Source: Sphaerisporangium cinnabarinum
Lineage (GTDB): Bacteria; Actinomycetota; Actinomycetes; Actinomycetales; Cellulomonadaceae
DNA: 64,000 bases
Assembly: GCA_003052455.1 (NCBI GenBank)
Contig: QAPD01000045.1
Span: 1 to 64,000 of the forward strand
Direction of reading: 5' to 3'
Below are positions 1 to 8,757 of this stretch, piece after piece. The position numbers and the translations under genes are program-made. The notes beneath the pieces were generated by a model. The model had not been told where the DNA came from and made no database searches. It saw nothing but the letters and a program-made list of their open reading frames with translations. How positions within the stretch are numbered: the first letter of the stretch is position 1; the number at the start of each line of letters is the position of its first letter.

Positions 1-38
1 CCCGCGCCGGCCAGGCGGCGGGCCGGCCGCGCCGTCCC

Positions 39-806
39 GTGCGCGGGCAGCCCAGCGAGCCCCAGCGCGACGTCCATGTCGAGGACGGCGTGCGCCTGCA
101 GAAGGTGCTCGCGTCGGCCGGGCTCGGGTCGCGCCGCGCGTGCGAGGACCTCATCGCGCAGGGCCGCGTCGAGGTGGACGGCGTGCGGGTGACCGAGCTG
201 GGGGTGCGGGTCGACCCGGCCCGCGCCGTCGTGCACGTGGACGGGATGAGCCTGCAGCTCGACTCCTCGCGCGTGACCCTCGCCCTCAACAAGCCGCGCG
301 GCGTCGTGTCGACCATGCACGACCCGGACGGGCGCCCGTCCATCGCGGAGCTCGTCGCCGACCGGCCCGAGCGGCTGTTCCACGTGGGCCGCCTCGACGC
401 GGACAGCGAGGGCCTGCTGCTCCTCACGAACGACGGCGAGCTCGCGAACCACCTGGCGCACCCCTCGCACGAGGTCGCCAAGACCTACCTCGTCACGGTG
501 CGCGGCAAGGTCGCGGGGAACGTCGCGAACAAGTTCCTGCACGGGATCGAGCTCGAGGACGGCGTCGTGCGGGCGGACGCGTACCGCGTCGTCGACCAGG
601 TCGCGGACCAGACGATGATCGAGGTCGTGCTGCACTCGGGGCGCAACCGCGTCGTGCGACGCATGTTCGAGGAGGTCGGCTACCCCGTGACGCGCCTCGT
701 GCGCACGCGCATCGGCCCGATCGCGCTCGGCAACCTGCGCCCCGGCACGACGCGCGTGCTCGGTCGCACCGAGCTCGGCACGCTCATGGCGGGCGTCGGG
801 CTCTAG
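39..806 (+). CDS. rluB: 23S rRNA pseudouridine synthase, RsuA/RluB family
   Basis: Converts a specific uridine of 23S rRNA to pseudouridine in the cytoplasm. An N-terminal S4 RNA-binding domain (RLQKVLASAGLGSRRACEDLI, about residues 18-65) is followed by the RsuA-type catalytic domain, with the GRLDADSEGLLLLTNDG motif that carries the catalytic Asp and a downstream GRNRVVRRMFEEVGYPV segment. The length of about 255 residues is normal. The frame stays open to the left edge of the window, so GTG at 39 may not be the true start and a few residues could be missing. In actinobacteria this gene usually follows scpA-scpB, which would lie just outside. The family is certain; the exact target uridine is inferred. 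Confidence 0.9.
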   Translation: MRGQPSEPQRDVHVEDGVRLQKVLASAGLGSRRACEDLIAQGRVEVDGVRVTELGVRVDPARAVVHVDGMSLQLDSSRVTLALNKPRGVVSTMHDPDGRPSIAELVADRPERLFHVGRLDADSEGLLLLTNDGELANHLAHPSHEVAKTYLVTVRGKVAGNVANKFLHGIELEDGVVRADAYRVVDQVADQTMIEVVLHSGRNRVVRRMFEEVGYPVTRLVRTRIGPIALGNLRPGTTRVLGRTELGTLMAGVGL

Positions 807-883
807 GCCCGGTCCGCGCGTCCCGCACCACTACCCGACGGACCGCCGCGAGGCGGGCCGTCCCGCACGAAGGAGCACCAGCC

Positions 884-1246
884 ATGCCGGTCCGGGCGAT
901 CCGGGGCGCGACCCAGCTCGACGTCGACGAGCGCGAGCACCTGTTCGAGCGCACGCGCGAGCTCGTCCAGGAGGTGCTCGACGCGAACGCCGTCGACGCC
1001 GGCGCGCTCATCTCGATCCTCTTCACGTGCACGCCCGACCTGGTGGCCGACTTCCCGGCCGCCGCGGCGCGTGAGATGGGCCTCGGCGACGTGCCGCTCA
1101 TGTGCGCGACGGAGATCGCGGTGCCCGGCGCGCTGCCGCGCGTGGTGCGCCTCATGGCGCACGCGGAGCTCGACGTGGACCGTGCTGCGGTGCAGCACGT
1201 GTACCTGCACGGGGCGACGGCGCTGCGCAAGGACCTGGCCCAGTGA
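884..1246 (+). CDS. aroH: chorismate mutase, AroH type
   Basis: Rearranges chorismate to prephenate, the branch point to phenylalanine and tyrosine. The 120-residue product matches the trimeric AroH fold: the VRAIRGAT start, an ISILFTCTPDL block, FPAAAAREMGL, the VPLMCATEIAVPGALPRVVR stretch with the active-site Cys and Arg, and the HVYLHGA end. The start ATG has a good AAGGAG 10 nt upstream at 869-874. The stop overlaps the cmk start by 4 bp (GTGA), so the two are probably translationally coupled. Most actinobacteria use AroQ-type mutases, but a small AroH next to cmk is seen in this group. Confidence 0.93.
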   Translation: MPVRAIRGATQLDVDEREHLFERTRELVQEVLDANAVDAGALISILFTCTPDLVADFPAAAAREMGLGDVPLMCATEIAVPGALPRVVRLMAHAELDVDRAAVQHVYLHGATALRKDLAQ

Positions 1247-1989
1247 GCCCGGGGACGCCGGGAGACGGCGCGCTGACGGTCGCGATCGACGGACCCTCGG
1301 GGTCCGGCAAGTCGAGCGTGTCCAAGGGCGTCGCGCGCCGCCTCGGCCTCGCGTACCTCGACACGGGCGCGATGTACCGCGCCGCCACCTGGTGGTGCCT
1401 CCACCGCGGCGAGGACCTCGCCGACCAGGACGCCGTCGCGCACGCCGTGCGCGTCATGCCGCTCGCCATGGGCCTCGACCCGTCCGGGCCGACGGTCCAC
1501 GTGGACGGGACGGACGTCGGGGAGGCGATCCGCTCGACCGCGATCTCGACGGCCGTCAGCGCCGTCGCGACGAACCTCGCGGTGCGCGCCGAGCTGCGGC
1601 GCCTCCAGCGCGCGGTCATCGAGGCCGAGCGCACGCCCGACGGCTTCGCGGGCGGGCGCGGCGTCGTCGCGGAGGGCCGGGACATCACGACGGTCGTCGC
1701 CCCCGACGCCGACGTGCGCGTGCTCCTCACCGCGAGCGAGGAGGCCCGCCTCGCGCGGCGCTCGCTCGACGTGCACGGGACGGCCGACGCGGCCGCCGTC
1801 GAGGCGACGAAGGACCAGGTGCTGCGGCGCGACCGCGACGACGCGACGGTCTCGCAGTTCCAGGTCGCGGCCGACGGCGTCGTGACCGTCGACTCGTCGG
1901 AGCTCGACCTCGAGCAGACGATCGACGCGGTGCTCTCCGTGGTCGAGCAGGTCACCGGGCGGGTGGTCGGTCCGCGCCAGGGCTCGTGA
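1243..1989 (+). CDS. cmk: cytidylate kinase
   Basis: Phosphorylates CMP and dCMP with ATP. The 248-residue protein has a P-loop (GPSGSGKSS, about residues 12-20), LDTGAMYRA for nucleotide binding, GRDITTVV in the NMP-binding region and the lid-type RRSLDVHG segment. The GTG start lies inside the aroH stop (GTGA overlap) and the stop overlaps the plsC start in the same way. This gives a tightly coupled aroH-cmk-plsC-permease run. Upstream in-frame sequence belongs to the aroH region, so GTG 1243 is the natural start. Confidence 0.93.
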   Translation: MSPGTPGDGALTVAIDGPSGSGKSSVSKGVARRLGLAYLDTGAMYRAATWWCLHRGEDLADQDAVAHAVRVMPLAMGLDPSGPTVHVDGTDVGEAIRSTAISTAVSAVATNLAVRAELRRLQRAVIEAERTPDGFAGGRGVVAEGRDITTVVAPDADVRVLLTASEEARLARRSLDVHGTADAAAVEATKDQVLRRDRDDATVSQFQVAADGVVTVDSSELDLEQTIDAVLSVVEQVTGRVVGPRQGS

Positions 1990-2690
1990 GCCGGGTGCGC
2001 GGTCCGCGCGACGGCGTGCCGTCGCCCGCCGGGCCGGCCTGGTCGCGCTGGGTGGGCCGCTTCCTCGCCCGTGTCGTGTGGGCGACCGAGGTCATCGGGG
2101 CGGAGCACGTCCCGGCGGACGGCCCGGTCGTGCTCGCCGCGAACCACACCGGCGTCGTCGACGGGCCGCTCGTGCTCGGGGTCGCGCCCCGCCCGCTGCA
2201 CGTCCTCGTCAAGGAGGAGATGTTCACCGGGCCGGTCGGCTGGGTGCTGCGCGCCGCCGGGCAGATCCCCGTGGACCGCACCGGCGGACGCCCGGCGCTC
2301 GCGGCCGGGCTCGGCGTGCTCCGGCGCGGCGGGGCGGTCGGCCTCTTCCCCGAGGGCGCCCGGGGGCGCGGCGACGCGACGTCGGCGCGCGCCGGGGCCG
2401 CGTGGCTCGCGCTCAACGGCCACGCGCACGTGGTGCCTGTGGCCGTGCTGGGCACGCGCCGCGCGGGCGAGGGCGTCAACCGGGTCCCCGGGCTGCGCCG
2501 TCGGCTCGTCGTCCGCTTCGGCGCGCCCCTCGCCGTCGAGCGCGTGCCCGGGGTGAGCGGCAAGCAGGCGCTCGAGGACGCGAACGAGCGCATCCGCACC
2601 GCGCTCGCCGAGCTGGTCGCCGACACCGTCGCGCTGACCGGTGTGGCGCTGCCGCTGGACGACCCGCGCGGGGACCGGCCGAGGCCATGA
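1986..2690 (+). CDS. plsC: 1-acyl-glycerol-3-phosphate acyltransferase (PlsC-like)
   Basis: A membrane-associated acyltransferase of the phosphatidic acid pathway. The 234-residue protein has the acyltransferase signatures in order: NHTGVVDG (the NHx4D-type catalytic His/Asp block, about residue 48), the IPVDRTGG motif that contacts glycerol phosphate, and FPEGARGRG (the EGTR block). The GTG start overlaps the cmk stop and the stop overlaps the next gene by ATGA. Pairing with cmk and der is a recurring actinobacterial arrangement. The family is certain; lysophosphatidate as substrate is inferred. Confidence 0.88.
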   Translation: MSRVRGPRDGVPSPAGPAWSRWVGRFLARVVWATEVIGAEHVPADGPVVLAANHTGVVDGPLVLGVAPRPLHVLVKEEMFTGPVGWVLRAAGQIPVDRTGGRPALAAGLGVLRRGGAVGLFPEGARGRGDATSARAGAAWLALNGHAHVVPVAVLGTRRAGEGVNRVPGLRRRLVVRFGAPLAVERVPGVSGKQALEDANERIRTALAELVADTVALTGVALPLDDPRGDRPRP

Positions 2691-3625
2691 GGACGGACCG
2701 CCCGGTGGCGCACGTGGTGGGCGACCGCCCGGGCACCGGTCTGCTCGTCGGGCTCGCGTCGGCCCTCGCGTTCGGCGCGAGCGGCCCGTTCGTCAAGCCG
2801 CTCCTCGAGGCGGGCTGGACGCCCGGCGCCGCTGTCTTCGCGCGCGCCCTGTGCTCGGCGCTCGTCCTCGCCCCGGTCGCGGCGGTCGCCCTGCGCGGCA
2901 GCCACCGGCTCCTGCGCGAGGAGTGGCGGCTGGTCCTCGGGTTCGGCCTCGTCGCCGTCGCGGGGACCCAGCTGTGCTACTTCGCGGCGGTCGCGCGCAT
3001 GCCCGTCGGGATCGCGCTCCTCATCGAGTACCTCGCGCCCGTCCTGCTCGTCGGCCTCGCCTGGGCCCGCACGCGCCACGTGCCGCCGCGGCTCACGCTC
3101 GCGGGCTGCGCCGTCGCGGTCCTCGGCCTCGTGCTCGTCGTCGACCCGGGCGGCGCCCGGCCCGACCTCGTCGGCGTCCTGTTCGCGCTCGGCGCGGCGG
3201 GCGGGCTGGGCGCCTACTTCGTGCTGGCCGCGCGCCCGACGCGGCTGCCTCCCGTCGCGCTCGCCGCGAGCGGGCTCGGCGTCGGGGCGCTCGCGCTCGG
3301 CGCGACGGCGGTCGTGGGCGTGCTGCCGTTCGCCGCCCCGCTGGTCGACGTCACGCTCCTCGGCTCGACCGCGCCCTGGTACGTCCCGCTCGCGGTCGTC
3401 GTGCTCGTCGCGACCGCGTTCGCGTACGTGTCCGGGGTCGCCGCGACCGTCCGCATGGGCGAGCGCCTCGCGTCGTTCGTCGGGCTGTCGGAGGTGCTGT
3501 TCACCGTGGTCATCGCGTGGCTCCTGCTCGGCGAGGTGCCGGGACTCGTGCAGGCCGCGGGTGGCGTGCTCGTCGTCGCCGGGGTCGTCCTCGTGCGCCT
3601 CGCGGGCACGTCCGCCGCGCGGTAG
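2687..3625 (+). CDS. EamA/RhaT-family permease
   Basis: An integral membrane transporter of the drug/metabolite (DMT) superfamily. The 312 residues contain about ten hydrophobic segments arranged as two EamA repeats (roughly residues 18-150 and 165-305), ending in a short Arg-containing tail. The ATG start overlaps the plsC stop (ATGA), so it is probably translated with the upstream enzymes. The substrate cannot be read from the sequence; the family exports amino acids and other small metabolites. TAGGTT at 3622-3627 could be a -10 for the next gene. Confidence 0.85.
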   Translation: MRTDRPVAHVVGDRPGTGLLVGLASALAFGASGPFVKPLLEAGWTPGAAVFARALCSALVLAPVAAVALRGSHRLLREEWRLVLGFGLVAVAGTQLCYFAAVARMPVGIALLIEYLAPVLLVGLAWARTRHVPPRLTLAGCAVAVLGLVLVVDPGGARPDLVGVLFALGAAGGLGAYFVLAARPTRLPPVALAASGLGVGALALGATAVVGVLPFAAPLVDVTLLGSTAPWYVPLAVVVLVATAFAYVSGVAATVRMGERLASFVGLSEVLFTVVIAWLLLGEVPGLVQAAGGVLVVAGVVLVRLAGTSAAR

Positions 3626-3694
3626 GTTCGCGCTCAGGCGCCGGCGCCCCGTCGCGGGACCGGGCAGGCGCCGCCCGCGGGGGAGGGAGCACGC

Positions 3695-4066
3695 ATGGCC
3701 GAGCCGCCCGGCAAGCCCACGACCGTCGACGAGTACCTCGCGACGCTCGCCCCGGACGCGCGCGACGTCGTCGCGCACCTGCGCGCCGTGGTGCACGACA
3801 CCGTGCCCGGCCTGGGCGAGCGCATCAGCTACGGCATCCCGACCTTCACGCGCGACGGCCGGTACGTCGTCTACCTCGCGGGCTGGGCGCACCACGTCTC
3901 GCTCTATCCCGTCCCCGAGGTCGACGATGCGCTCGCGCGGCGCATCGCGCGCTACCAGGACGGCAAGGGCACGCTGCGGTTCCCGCTCGCGGAGCCCGTG
4001 CCCGACGACGTCGTGCGGGCCGTCGTCGCGCGGCTCGCCGCCCGCCGGGACGGCCCCGCGGGCTGA
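3695..4066 (+). CDS. DUF1801 / YdhG-like protein
   Basis: A small soluble protein of 123 residues with the DUF1801 fold: a TVDEYLATL helix, LRAVVHDTVPGLGERISYGIPTF, a YVVYLAGWAHHVSLYPVP strand region and KGTLRFPLAEPVPDDVV near the end. The family also contains the Fra/YdhG 'iron chaperone-like' proteins, but a biochemical role is not established for this branch. A purine-rich GGGAGGGAG precedes ATG by about 6 nt. It stands alone between the permease and der. Confidence 0.8.
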   Translation: MAEPPGKPTTVDEYLATLAPDARDVVAHLRAVVHDTVPGLGERISYGIPTFTRDGRYVVYLAGWAHHVSLYPVPEVDDALARRIARYQDGKGTLRFPLAEPVPDDVVRAVVARLAARRDGPAG

Positions 4067-4150
4067 CACCGGGCCTGCCGAGAGGCCGCCCGCGCGACGC
4101 GCCCGTGGCCCGGTTCGGAGCCTGGCCCGCGGCCTGGGAGAATGGACCCC

Positions 4151-5677
4151 ATGACCACACCCGACCCCGCCCAGCCCGGCACGCCCGGACCGACCGACGC
4201 CGTCGGGCAGGCCGAGGAGCCCCTGGCGCACGCGGACTCCGCGGACGACGAGGCGCGCGAGCGCGCGCTGCGCGCCGGGCTCGACGACTACGAGCTCGAG
4301 GACGCCGACCTCGCGCTGCTCGACGCCGACGAGGACGCGCTCGACGGCGCGGAGCCCGAGTCGCCCCTGCCCGTGCTCGCCGTGGTCGGGCGCCCGAACG
4401 TCGGCAAGTCGACCCTCGTCAACCGCATCCTCGGCCGCCGTGAGGCCGTCGTCGAGGACAAGCCGGGCGTCACGCGCGACCGCGTGAGCTACCCGGCCGA
4501 CTGGGCCGGGCGCCGGTTCACGCTCGTCGACACCGGTGGCTGGGAGGTCGACGTCGCGGGCATCGAGTCCAAGGTCGCCGAGCAGGCCGAGGTCGCGATC
4601 TCCCTCGCCGACGCGGTGCTCTTCGTCGTGGACGCGACGGTCGGCGCCACCGCGACGGACGAGCGCGTCGTGCGCCTCCTGCGCGAGTCGGGCAAGCCCG
4701 TCGTGCTGTGCGCCAACAAGGTCGACGGGCAGTCGGGCGAGGCGGACGCCGCCTACCTGTGGAGCCTCGGCCTCGGCGAGCCGCACCCCGTGTCCGCGCT
4801 GCACGGCCGCGGGACGGGCGACCTGCTGGACGCCGCGATGGCGGCGCTCCCGACCGAGTCCGAGCACGGCGAGGTGCGCCCGACCGGGCCGCGCCGCGTC
4901 GCGCTCGTCGGGCGTCCGAACGTCGGCAAGTCCTCGCTGCTCAACAAGCTCGCGGGCGCCGACCGCGTCGTCGTCGACGAGATCGCGGGCACGACGCGCG
5001 ACCCGGTCGACGAGCTCGTGACCATCAAGGACGTCCCGTACGTCCTCGTCGACACCGCCGGCATCCGTCGCCGGGTGCACCAGACGAAGGGCGCCGACTT
5101 CTACGCGTCGCTGCGCACGCAGGCCGCGATCGAGAAGGCGGAGCTCGCCGTCGTGCTCGTGGACGCGTCGGTGCCGCTCACCGAGCAGGACACGCGCGTC
5201 ATCTCCCAGGTCGTGGACGCGGGCCGTGCGCTCGTCATCGCGTACAACAAGTGGGACCTCATGGACGACGACCGTCGCCCGTACCTCGAGCGCGAGATCG
5301 AGAAGGACCTCGTGCAGGTGCAGTGGGCGCCGCGCGTCAACGTGTCGGCCCGCACCGGCTGGCACACCGACCGTCTCGCCCCGGCGATGGAGCGCGCGCT
5401 CGACTCCTGGGACACGCGCATCCCGACGGGCCGCCTCAACGCGTTCCTCGGCGAGCTCGTGGCCGCCCACCCGCACCCGCTGCGCGGCGGCAAGCAGCCT
5501 CGCATCCTCTTCGCGACGCAGGCCTCCACGCGCCCGCCGCGGTTCGTCGTCTTCGCGACCGGGTTCCTCGAGGCGGGCTACCGCCGGTTCATCGAGCGCC
5601 GCCTGCGCGAGACGTTCGGGTTCGAGGGCTCGCCCATCGAGATCAGCGTCCGCGTGCGGGAGAAGCGCAAGCGGTGA
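4151..5677 (+). CDS. der: ribosome biogenesis GTPase Der (EngA)
   Basis: An essential double-GTPase that helps mature the 50S subunit. An acidic N-terminal extension of about 75 residues is followed by G domain 1 ([18 protein letters not shown]), G domain 2 ([21 protein letters not shown]) and a KH-like C-terminal domain ending in a basic tail (REKRKR). Two ATGs are possible: 4142 and 4151. GGGAG at 4136-4140 is correctly spaced for 4151 and too close for 4142, so 4151 is preferred. The stop overlaps the next start by GTGA. Confidence 0.95.
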   Translation: MTTPDPAQPGTPGPTDAVGQAEEPLAHADSADDEARERALRAGLDDYELEDADLALLDADEDALDGAEPESPLPVLAVVGRPNVGKSTLVNRILGRREAVVEDKPGVTRDRVSYPADWAGRRFTLVDTGGWEVDVAGIESKVAEQAEVAISLADAVLFVVDATVGATATDERVVRLLRESGKPVVLCANKVDGQSGEADAAYLWSLGLGEPHPVSALHGRGTGDLLDAAMAALPTESEHGEVRPTGPRRVALVGRPNVGKSSLLNKLAGADRVVVDEIAGTTRDPVDELVTIKDVPYVLVDTAGIRRRVHQTKGADFYASLRTQAAIEKAELAVVLVDASVPLTEQDTRVISQVVDAGRALVIAYNKWDLMDDDRRPYLEREIEKDLVQVQWAPRVNVSARTGWHTDRLAPAMERALDSWDTRIPTGRLNAFLGELVAAHPHPLRGGKQPRILFATQASTRPPRFVVFATGFLEAGYRRFIERRLRETFGFEGSPIEISVRVREKRKR

Positions 5678-6741
5678 GCACGGGCACGGGGCGCGGCTCC
5701 GCCGGGACGTCCCGGCGGGGCCGCGCCCTGCGCCTCGGCGCGGCCCGGGACACCGCGGCCGTGCGGCACGTCGTCACGTTCCTCGTGGTCGCCGTCGCGA
5801 CGGTGCTCGTGACGCGGTTCTTCCTCGCGGCGTCGGGGTACCCGCAGGTCGGCGGGGGAGACCTGCACGTCGCGCACGTGCTGTGGGGCGGTCTCGGCAT
5901 GGCGCTCTCCCTCGTGCTGCTGCTGTCCTTCGTGGGCCCGGCGCCGCGCTCGCTCGGCGCGTTCGTGGGCGGCATCGGGTTCGGGCTGTTCGTCGACGAG
6001 ATCGGCAAGTTCGTCACCGCGGACAACGACTACTTCTACGAGCCGACGGCGGCGCTCATCTACGCGACGGTCGTCGTGCTCGTCCTCGTCGTCGAGGCCC
6101 TGCACGGGTGGCGGCGCCACCACCCGGCCGAGTACCTCGCGGTCGCGACCGACCGCGCCGTCGCGGGCGTCGCCGGCGGGTTCACGGACGAGGCGCGCGA
6201 CGAGGCCCGCGCGCTCGTCGCCCTGGGCCGCGGCGAGCCGACGGCCGACGAGGTCGCGGCGCTCGTCGAGGCCGTGCCGCGCGACGACGTGGACGTGCCC
6301 GACCCGGTGCGCGCCCTCGTGCGGCGCTCGTCGGTCTGGTTCGCGCAGACGCTCCAGCGCCGCTGGGCCGCCGTCGTGGTGGTCGTGCTCGTGCTCGGGA
6401 CGGCTCTCGGCTCGCTGCTCGCGGGGCTGCGCGTGCTCGTCGGCGACGTCGACGTGCCCGCCTGGGTCGGGGTCGGCATCGTCGCGGGCGTCACGGCGAC
6501 GGTCGCGTGCGTCGTCGTCGGCATGGTGGCGTCCCGCCGCGGACAGCCCGAGGACCGCCGCGCCGGTGCGGTCTGGGTCCGGCGCGGCGTGCTGGTCTCG
6601 CTCCTGCTCACGCAGCTCCTCGTGTTCCGCGCGCTGCAGTGGGTCGGCGTCGCCGGGCTCGTCGTGGACCTGCTCGTGCTCGCGGCGCTCGGCGCCGCCC
6701 TCGGTGGCGACGACGAGCGTCGGCGGACACCGCGACGCTGA
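5674..6741 (+). CDS. polytopic membrane protein of unknown function
   Basis: The 355-residue product is not recognised at family level. Visible features are a short basic N-terminus, about four hydrophobic segments in the first third (including the conserved-looking [21 protein letters not shown] stretch between membrane segments), a soluble acidic middle (about residues 150-215) and three or four further hydrophobic segments. The C-terminus is charged. GTG overlaps the der stop (GTGA), so it is probably co-translated with der; the link to ribosome assembly may only be positional. A strong hairpin follows the stop. Confidence 0.75.
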   Translation: MSTGTGRGSAGTSRRGRALRLGAARDTAAVRHVVTFLVVAVATVLVTRFFLAASGYPQVGGGDLHVAHVLWGGLGMALSLVLLLSFVGPAPRSLGAFVGGIGFGLFVDEIGKFVTADNDYFYEPTAALIYATVVVLVLVVEALHGWRRHHPAEYLAVATDRAVAGVAGGFTDEARDEARALVALGRGEPTADEVAALVEAVPRDDVDVPDPVRALVRRSSVWFAQTLQRRWAAVVVVVLVLGTALGSLLAGLRVLVGDVDVPAWVGVGIVAGVTATVACVVVGMVASRRGQPEDRRAGAVWVRRGVLVSLLLTQLLVFRALQWVGVAGLVVDLLVLAALGAALGGDDERRRTPRR

Positions 6742-6778
6742 CGCGTCGTCGCCGGGGTGGGCGACCTCTCCTGACGCA

Positions 6779-6817
6779 CGACGGCGGCCGCCCCCGAGGA
6801 GGGGACGGCCGCCGTCG
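6779..6817. terminator. bidirectional hairpin terminator
   Basis: A 12-bp GC-rich inverted repeat (6779-6790 with 6806-6817) plus four more inner pairs separated by one mismatch. It sits between the convergent membrane-protein gene and the dockerin amidase and can serve both strands. No long U tract follows, as is usual in actinobacteria. Confidence 0.75.
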
Positions 6818-6832
6818 GCGGTGGTGGACCGC

Positions 6833-8689
6833 TCAGCCGAGCGGGCCGTAGAGCGCGGGGGAGGTGCGGGCCTGCGTGGCCTGCTCGAGCGCGTACGCGA
6901 GGCCGAGCAGCGGACCCTCGTCGAAGTCGCGGCCGAGCAGCTCGAGGTTGACGCCGCCGCCGGTGACGGTGCCGTCGGTCGCGACCGCCTGGCCGACCGG
7001 GACGGTCACGGCGGGCAGCCCGGTGTTCGGGCTGAGCCGCAGGTTGGTGCCGATCGTCCCGTACGGGTTGGCGCTCGGGTAGACGAGCGCGTCGAGGTCG
7101 GCGTCGTCGAGCATCGCGGTGACGAGCACCTTGCCCTCGGCGAGGACCTTCGTGTGCGACCCCTCGGGGCCTGCCCACGCCTGGTACGTCTCCTCGGTGA
7201 CCGCGTCGCGCGAGACGTACGTGCTGCGGCGGGACGGCACGTAGCGGCCCGAGTCGACGATCCCCTGGAGCGTGCGGGCCTCGACCTGCGGGGCGAGGTG
7301 GGTCGCGACGTACGCGTCGAGGTCGTGCTTGAACTCGTTCGTCGAGCCCGACCCCTCGGAGAGGACGCTCGCGAAGCCGTTCGGCAGGACCGGCGACCAC
7401 GTGGTGGGCGGCGTGACCTCGACGACCGTCGCGCCGAGCGACTCGAGCGTCGTGCGGGTCTGGGCCCACAGGCGCAGCGTCGCCGCGTTGGAGCCGAGCA
7501 TCGACGGCACGTAGCCGATGCGGGCACCGTCGAGCGCGCCCTCGTCCAGGTACTGCGTGTACGACGCCGGGACCTCGCCCTCCTGGCGCGACGTCACCGG
7601 GTCGGCGGCGTCGACCCCGGCGACGGCGTCGAGCGCGACCGCCGCGTCGAGGACGCTCCGCGCCATCGGGCCGCCCGTGTCCTGGCTCAGCGCGAGCGGG
7701 ATGATGCCGTCGCGGCTCGCGAGACCGACCGTCGGGCGCACGCCGACGAGCTGGTTGTACGACGACGGGACGCGGATCGACCCGCCCGTGTCCGTGCCGA
7801 GGCCGAGCCCGGCGAGGTTCGCCGCGACGGCCGCCCCCGTGCCGCCGCTGGACCCGCCGGCCGTGCGGCTCGTCACGTACGGGCTCGCGACGAGCGTGCT
7901 CGTGCCGGCGTCCTGGAAGGACGAGAACTCCGACGCGAACCCGAACGCGAACTCGTCCAGGCTGGCCTTCGCGAGGATCACCGCGCCGTCGGCGCGCAGG
8001 CCCTCGACCATCGTCGCGTCGGTCGTCGTCCGGTTGTCGTCCCAGCAGCCGCAGCCGCCCGTGGTGGGCATGTCCGTCGTGTCGTAGTTGTCCTTCACCG
8101 CGACGGGCACGCCGAGCAGCAGGCTCGTCATGCCGTCGGTCGCGCGGACGGCGTCAGCGCGCGCGGCGGCGTCCAGCGCGACGTCGCTCGTGCTGATGAT
8201 CGAGTGCAGCGGCCGCCCGCCCGCGCTCGTGTCGACGAGCGTCGTGTCGTACGCCTCGATCCGGTCGAGGTACTCCTGGGTGATCGCGACCGACGTCGTC
8301 GTGCCCGCGTTCATCGCGGCCTGCATGTCGAGCACGGACGCCTCGACGAGCTCGAACGGGCCGTCGTCGTAGACCATGCGCTGCGAGACGGCGGCGAGGT
8401 CGGTCACCGAGATCGTGCCGTCGCCGTCCGTGTCGGCGGGCGCGACGTCGTCCCACGCCGCGTCCGCCGCCGTCGCGCCGAGCGCCGCGGCGACGACCGC
8501 GAGGTCGTCGGTCGTGACCTGCCGGTCGCCCGTGAGGTCGAGCTCGGTCCAGTAGGGGGCGAGGAGCGGCGCGGTCTCCGCGGCGGGCGCGCCGGTCGCG
8601 GCGGGCGCCGTCGTGACGCCGAGGACGAGGCCGCCGATCGTCAGGGCGGCGAGCCCGCCGGTGGCGGCGCGCCGGTGGGTCGTGGTCAC
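6833..8689 (-). CDS. secreted amidase with N-terminal dockerin
   Basis: A 618-residue exported amidase-signature hydrolase. In order: a signal peptide (about residues 1-32, RR then a hydrophobic core ending near ATGAPA), a dockerin-like pair of 12-residue Ca-binding loops (DLTGDRQVTTDD at about 51-62 and DTDGDGTISVTD at about 86-97), then the amidase domain. The Ser-cisSer-Lys triad is visible as Lys199, Ser280 (GGSSGG) and Ser304 (TDTGGSIR), with the family's usual 24-residue gap between the serines. GTG at 8689 is chosen because AAGGAG lies 6 nt upstream. A longer form from ATG 8761 would overlap the cohesin gene stop by ATGA and would bury the signal peptide. Substrate unknown; it presumably docks to the cohesin protein encoded just upstream. 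Confidence 0.85.
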   Translation of the reverse strand: MTTTHRRAATGGLAALTIGGLVLGVTTAPAATGAPAAETAPLLAPYWTELDLTGDRQVTTDDLAVVAAALGATAADAAWDDVAPADTDGDGTISVTDLAAVSQRMVYDDGPFELVEASVLDMQAAMNAGTTTSVAITQEYLDRIEAYDTTLVDTSAGGRPLHSIISTSDVALDAAARADAVRATDGMTSLLLGVPVAVKDNYDTTDMPTTGGCGCWDDNRTTTDATMVEGLRADGAVILAKASLDEFAFGFASEFSSFQDAGTSTLVASPYVTSRTAGGSSGGTGAAVAANLAGLGLGTDTGGSIRVPSSYNQLVGVRPTVGLASRDGIIPLALSQDTGGPMARSVLDAAVALDAVAGVDAADPVTSRQEGEVPASYTQYLDEGALDGARIGYVPSMLGSNAATLRLWAQTRTTLESLGATVVEVTPPTTWSPVLPNGFASVLSEGSGSTNEFKHDLDAYVATHLAPQVEARTLQGIVDSGRYVPSRRSTYVSRDAVTEETYQAWAGPEGSHTKVLAEGKVLVTAMLDDADLDALVYPSANPYGTIGTNLRLSPNTGLPAVTVPVGQAVATDGTVTGGGVNLELLGRDFDEGPLLGLAYALEQATQARTSPALYGPLG

Positions 8690-8757
8690 GGACGGCTCCT
8701 TCGAGGGGACGGGCGCGCAGTGCGCGGGCGAGAGGTCGGGGCGGGGCAGCGGGCCGG

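Noticed and set aside
4142-4150. ATG 4142 as the der start
   Set aside because: The GGGAG site ends one base before it, too close to act; the same site is well spaced for ATG 4151.
1952-5476. 1174-codon minus-strand ORF opposite plsC, EamA and der
   Set aside because: It is made of Arg, Asp and His codons typical of the GC-rich antisense frame, has no recognisable domain, and covers several well-identified plus-strand genes.
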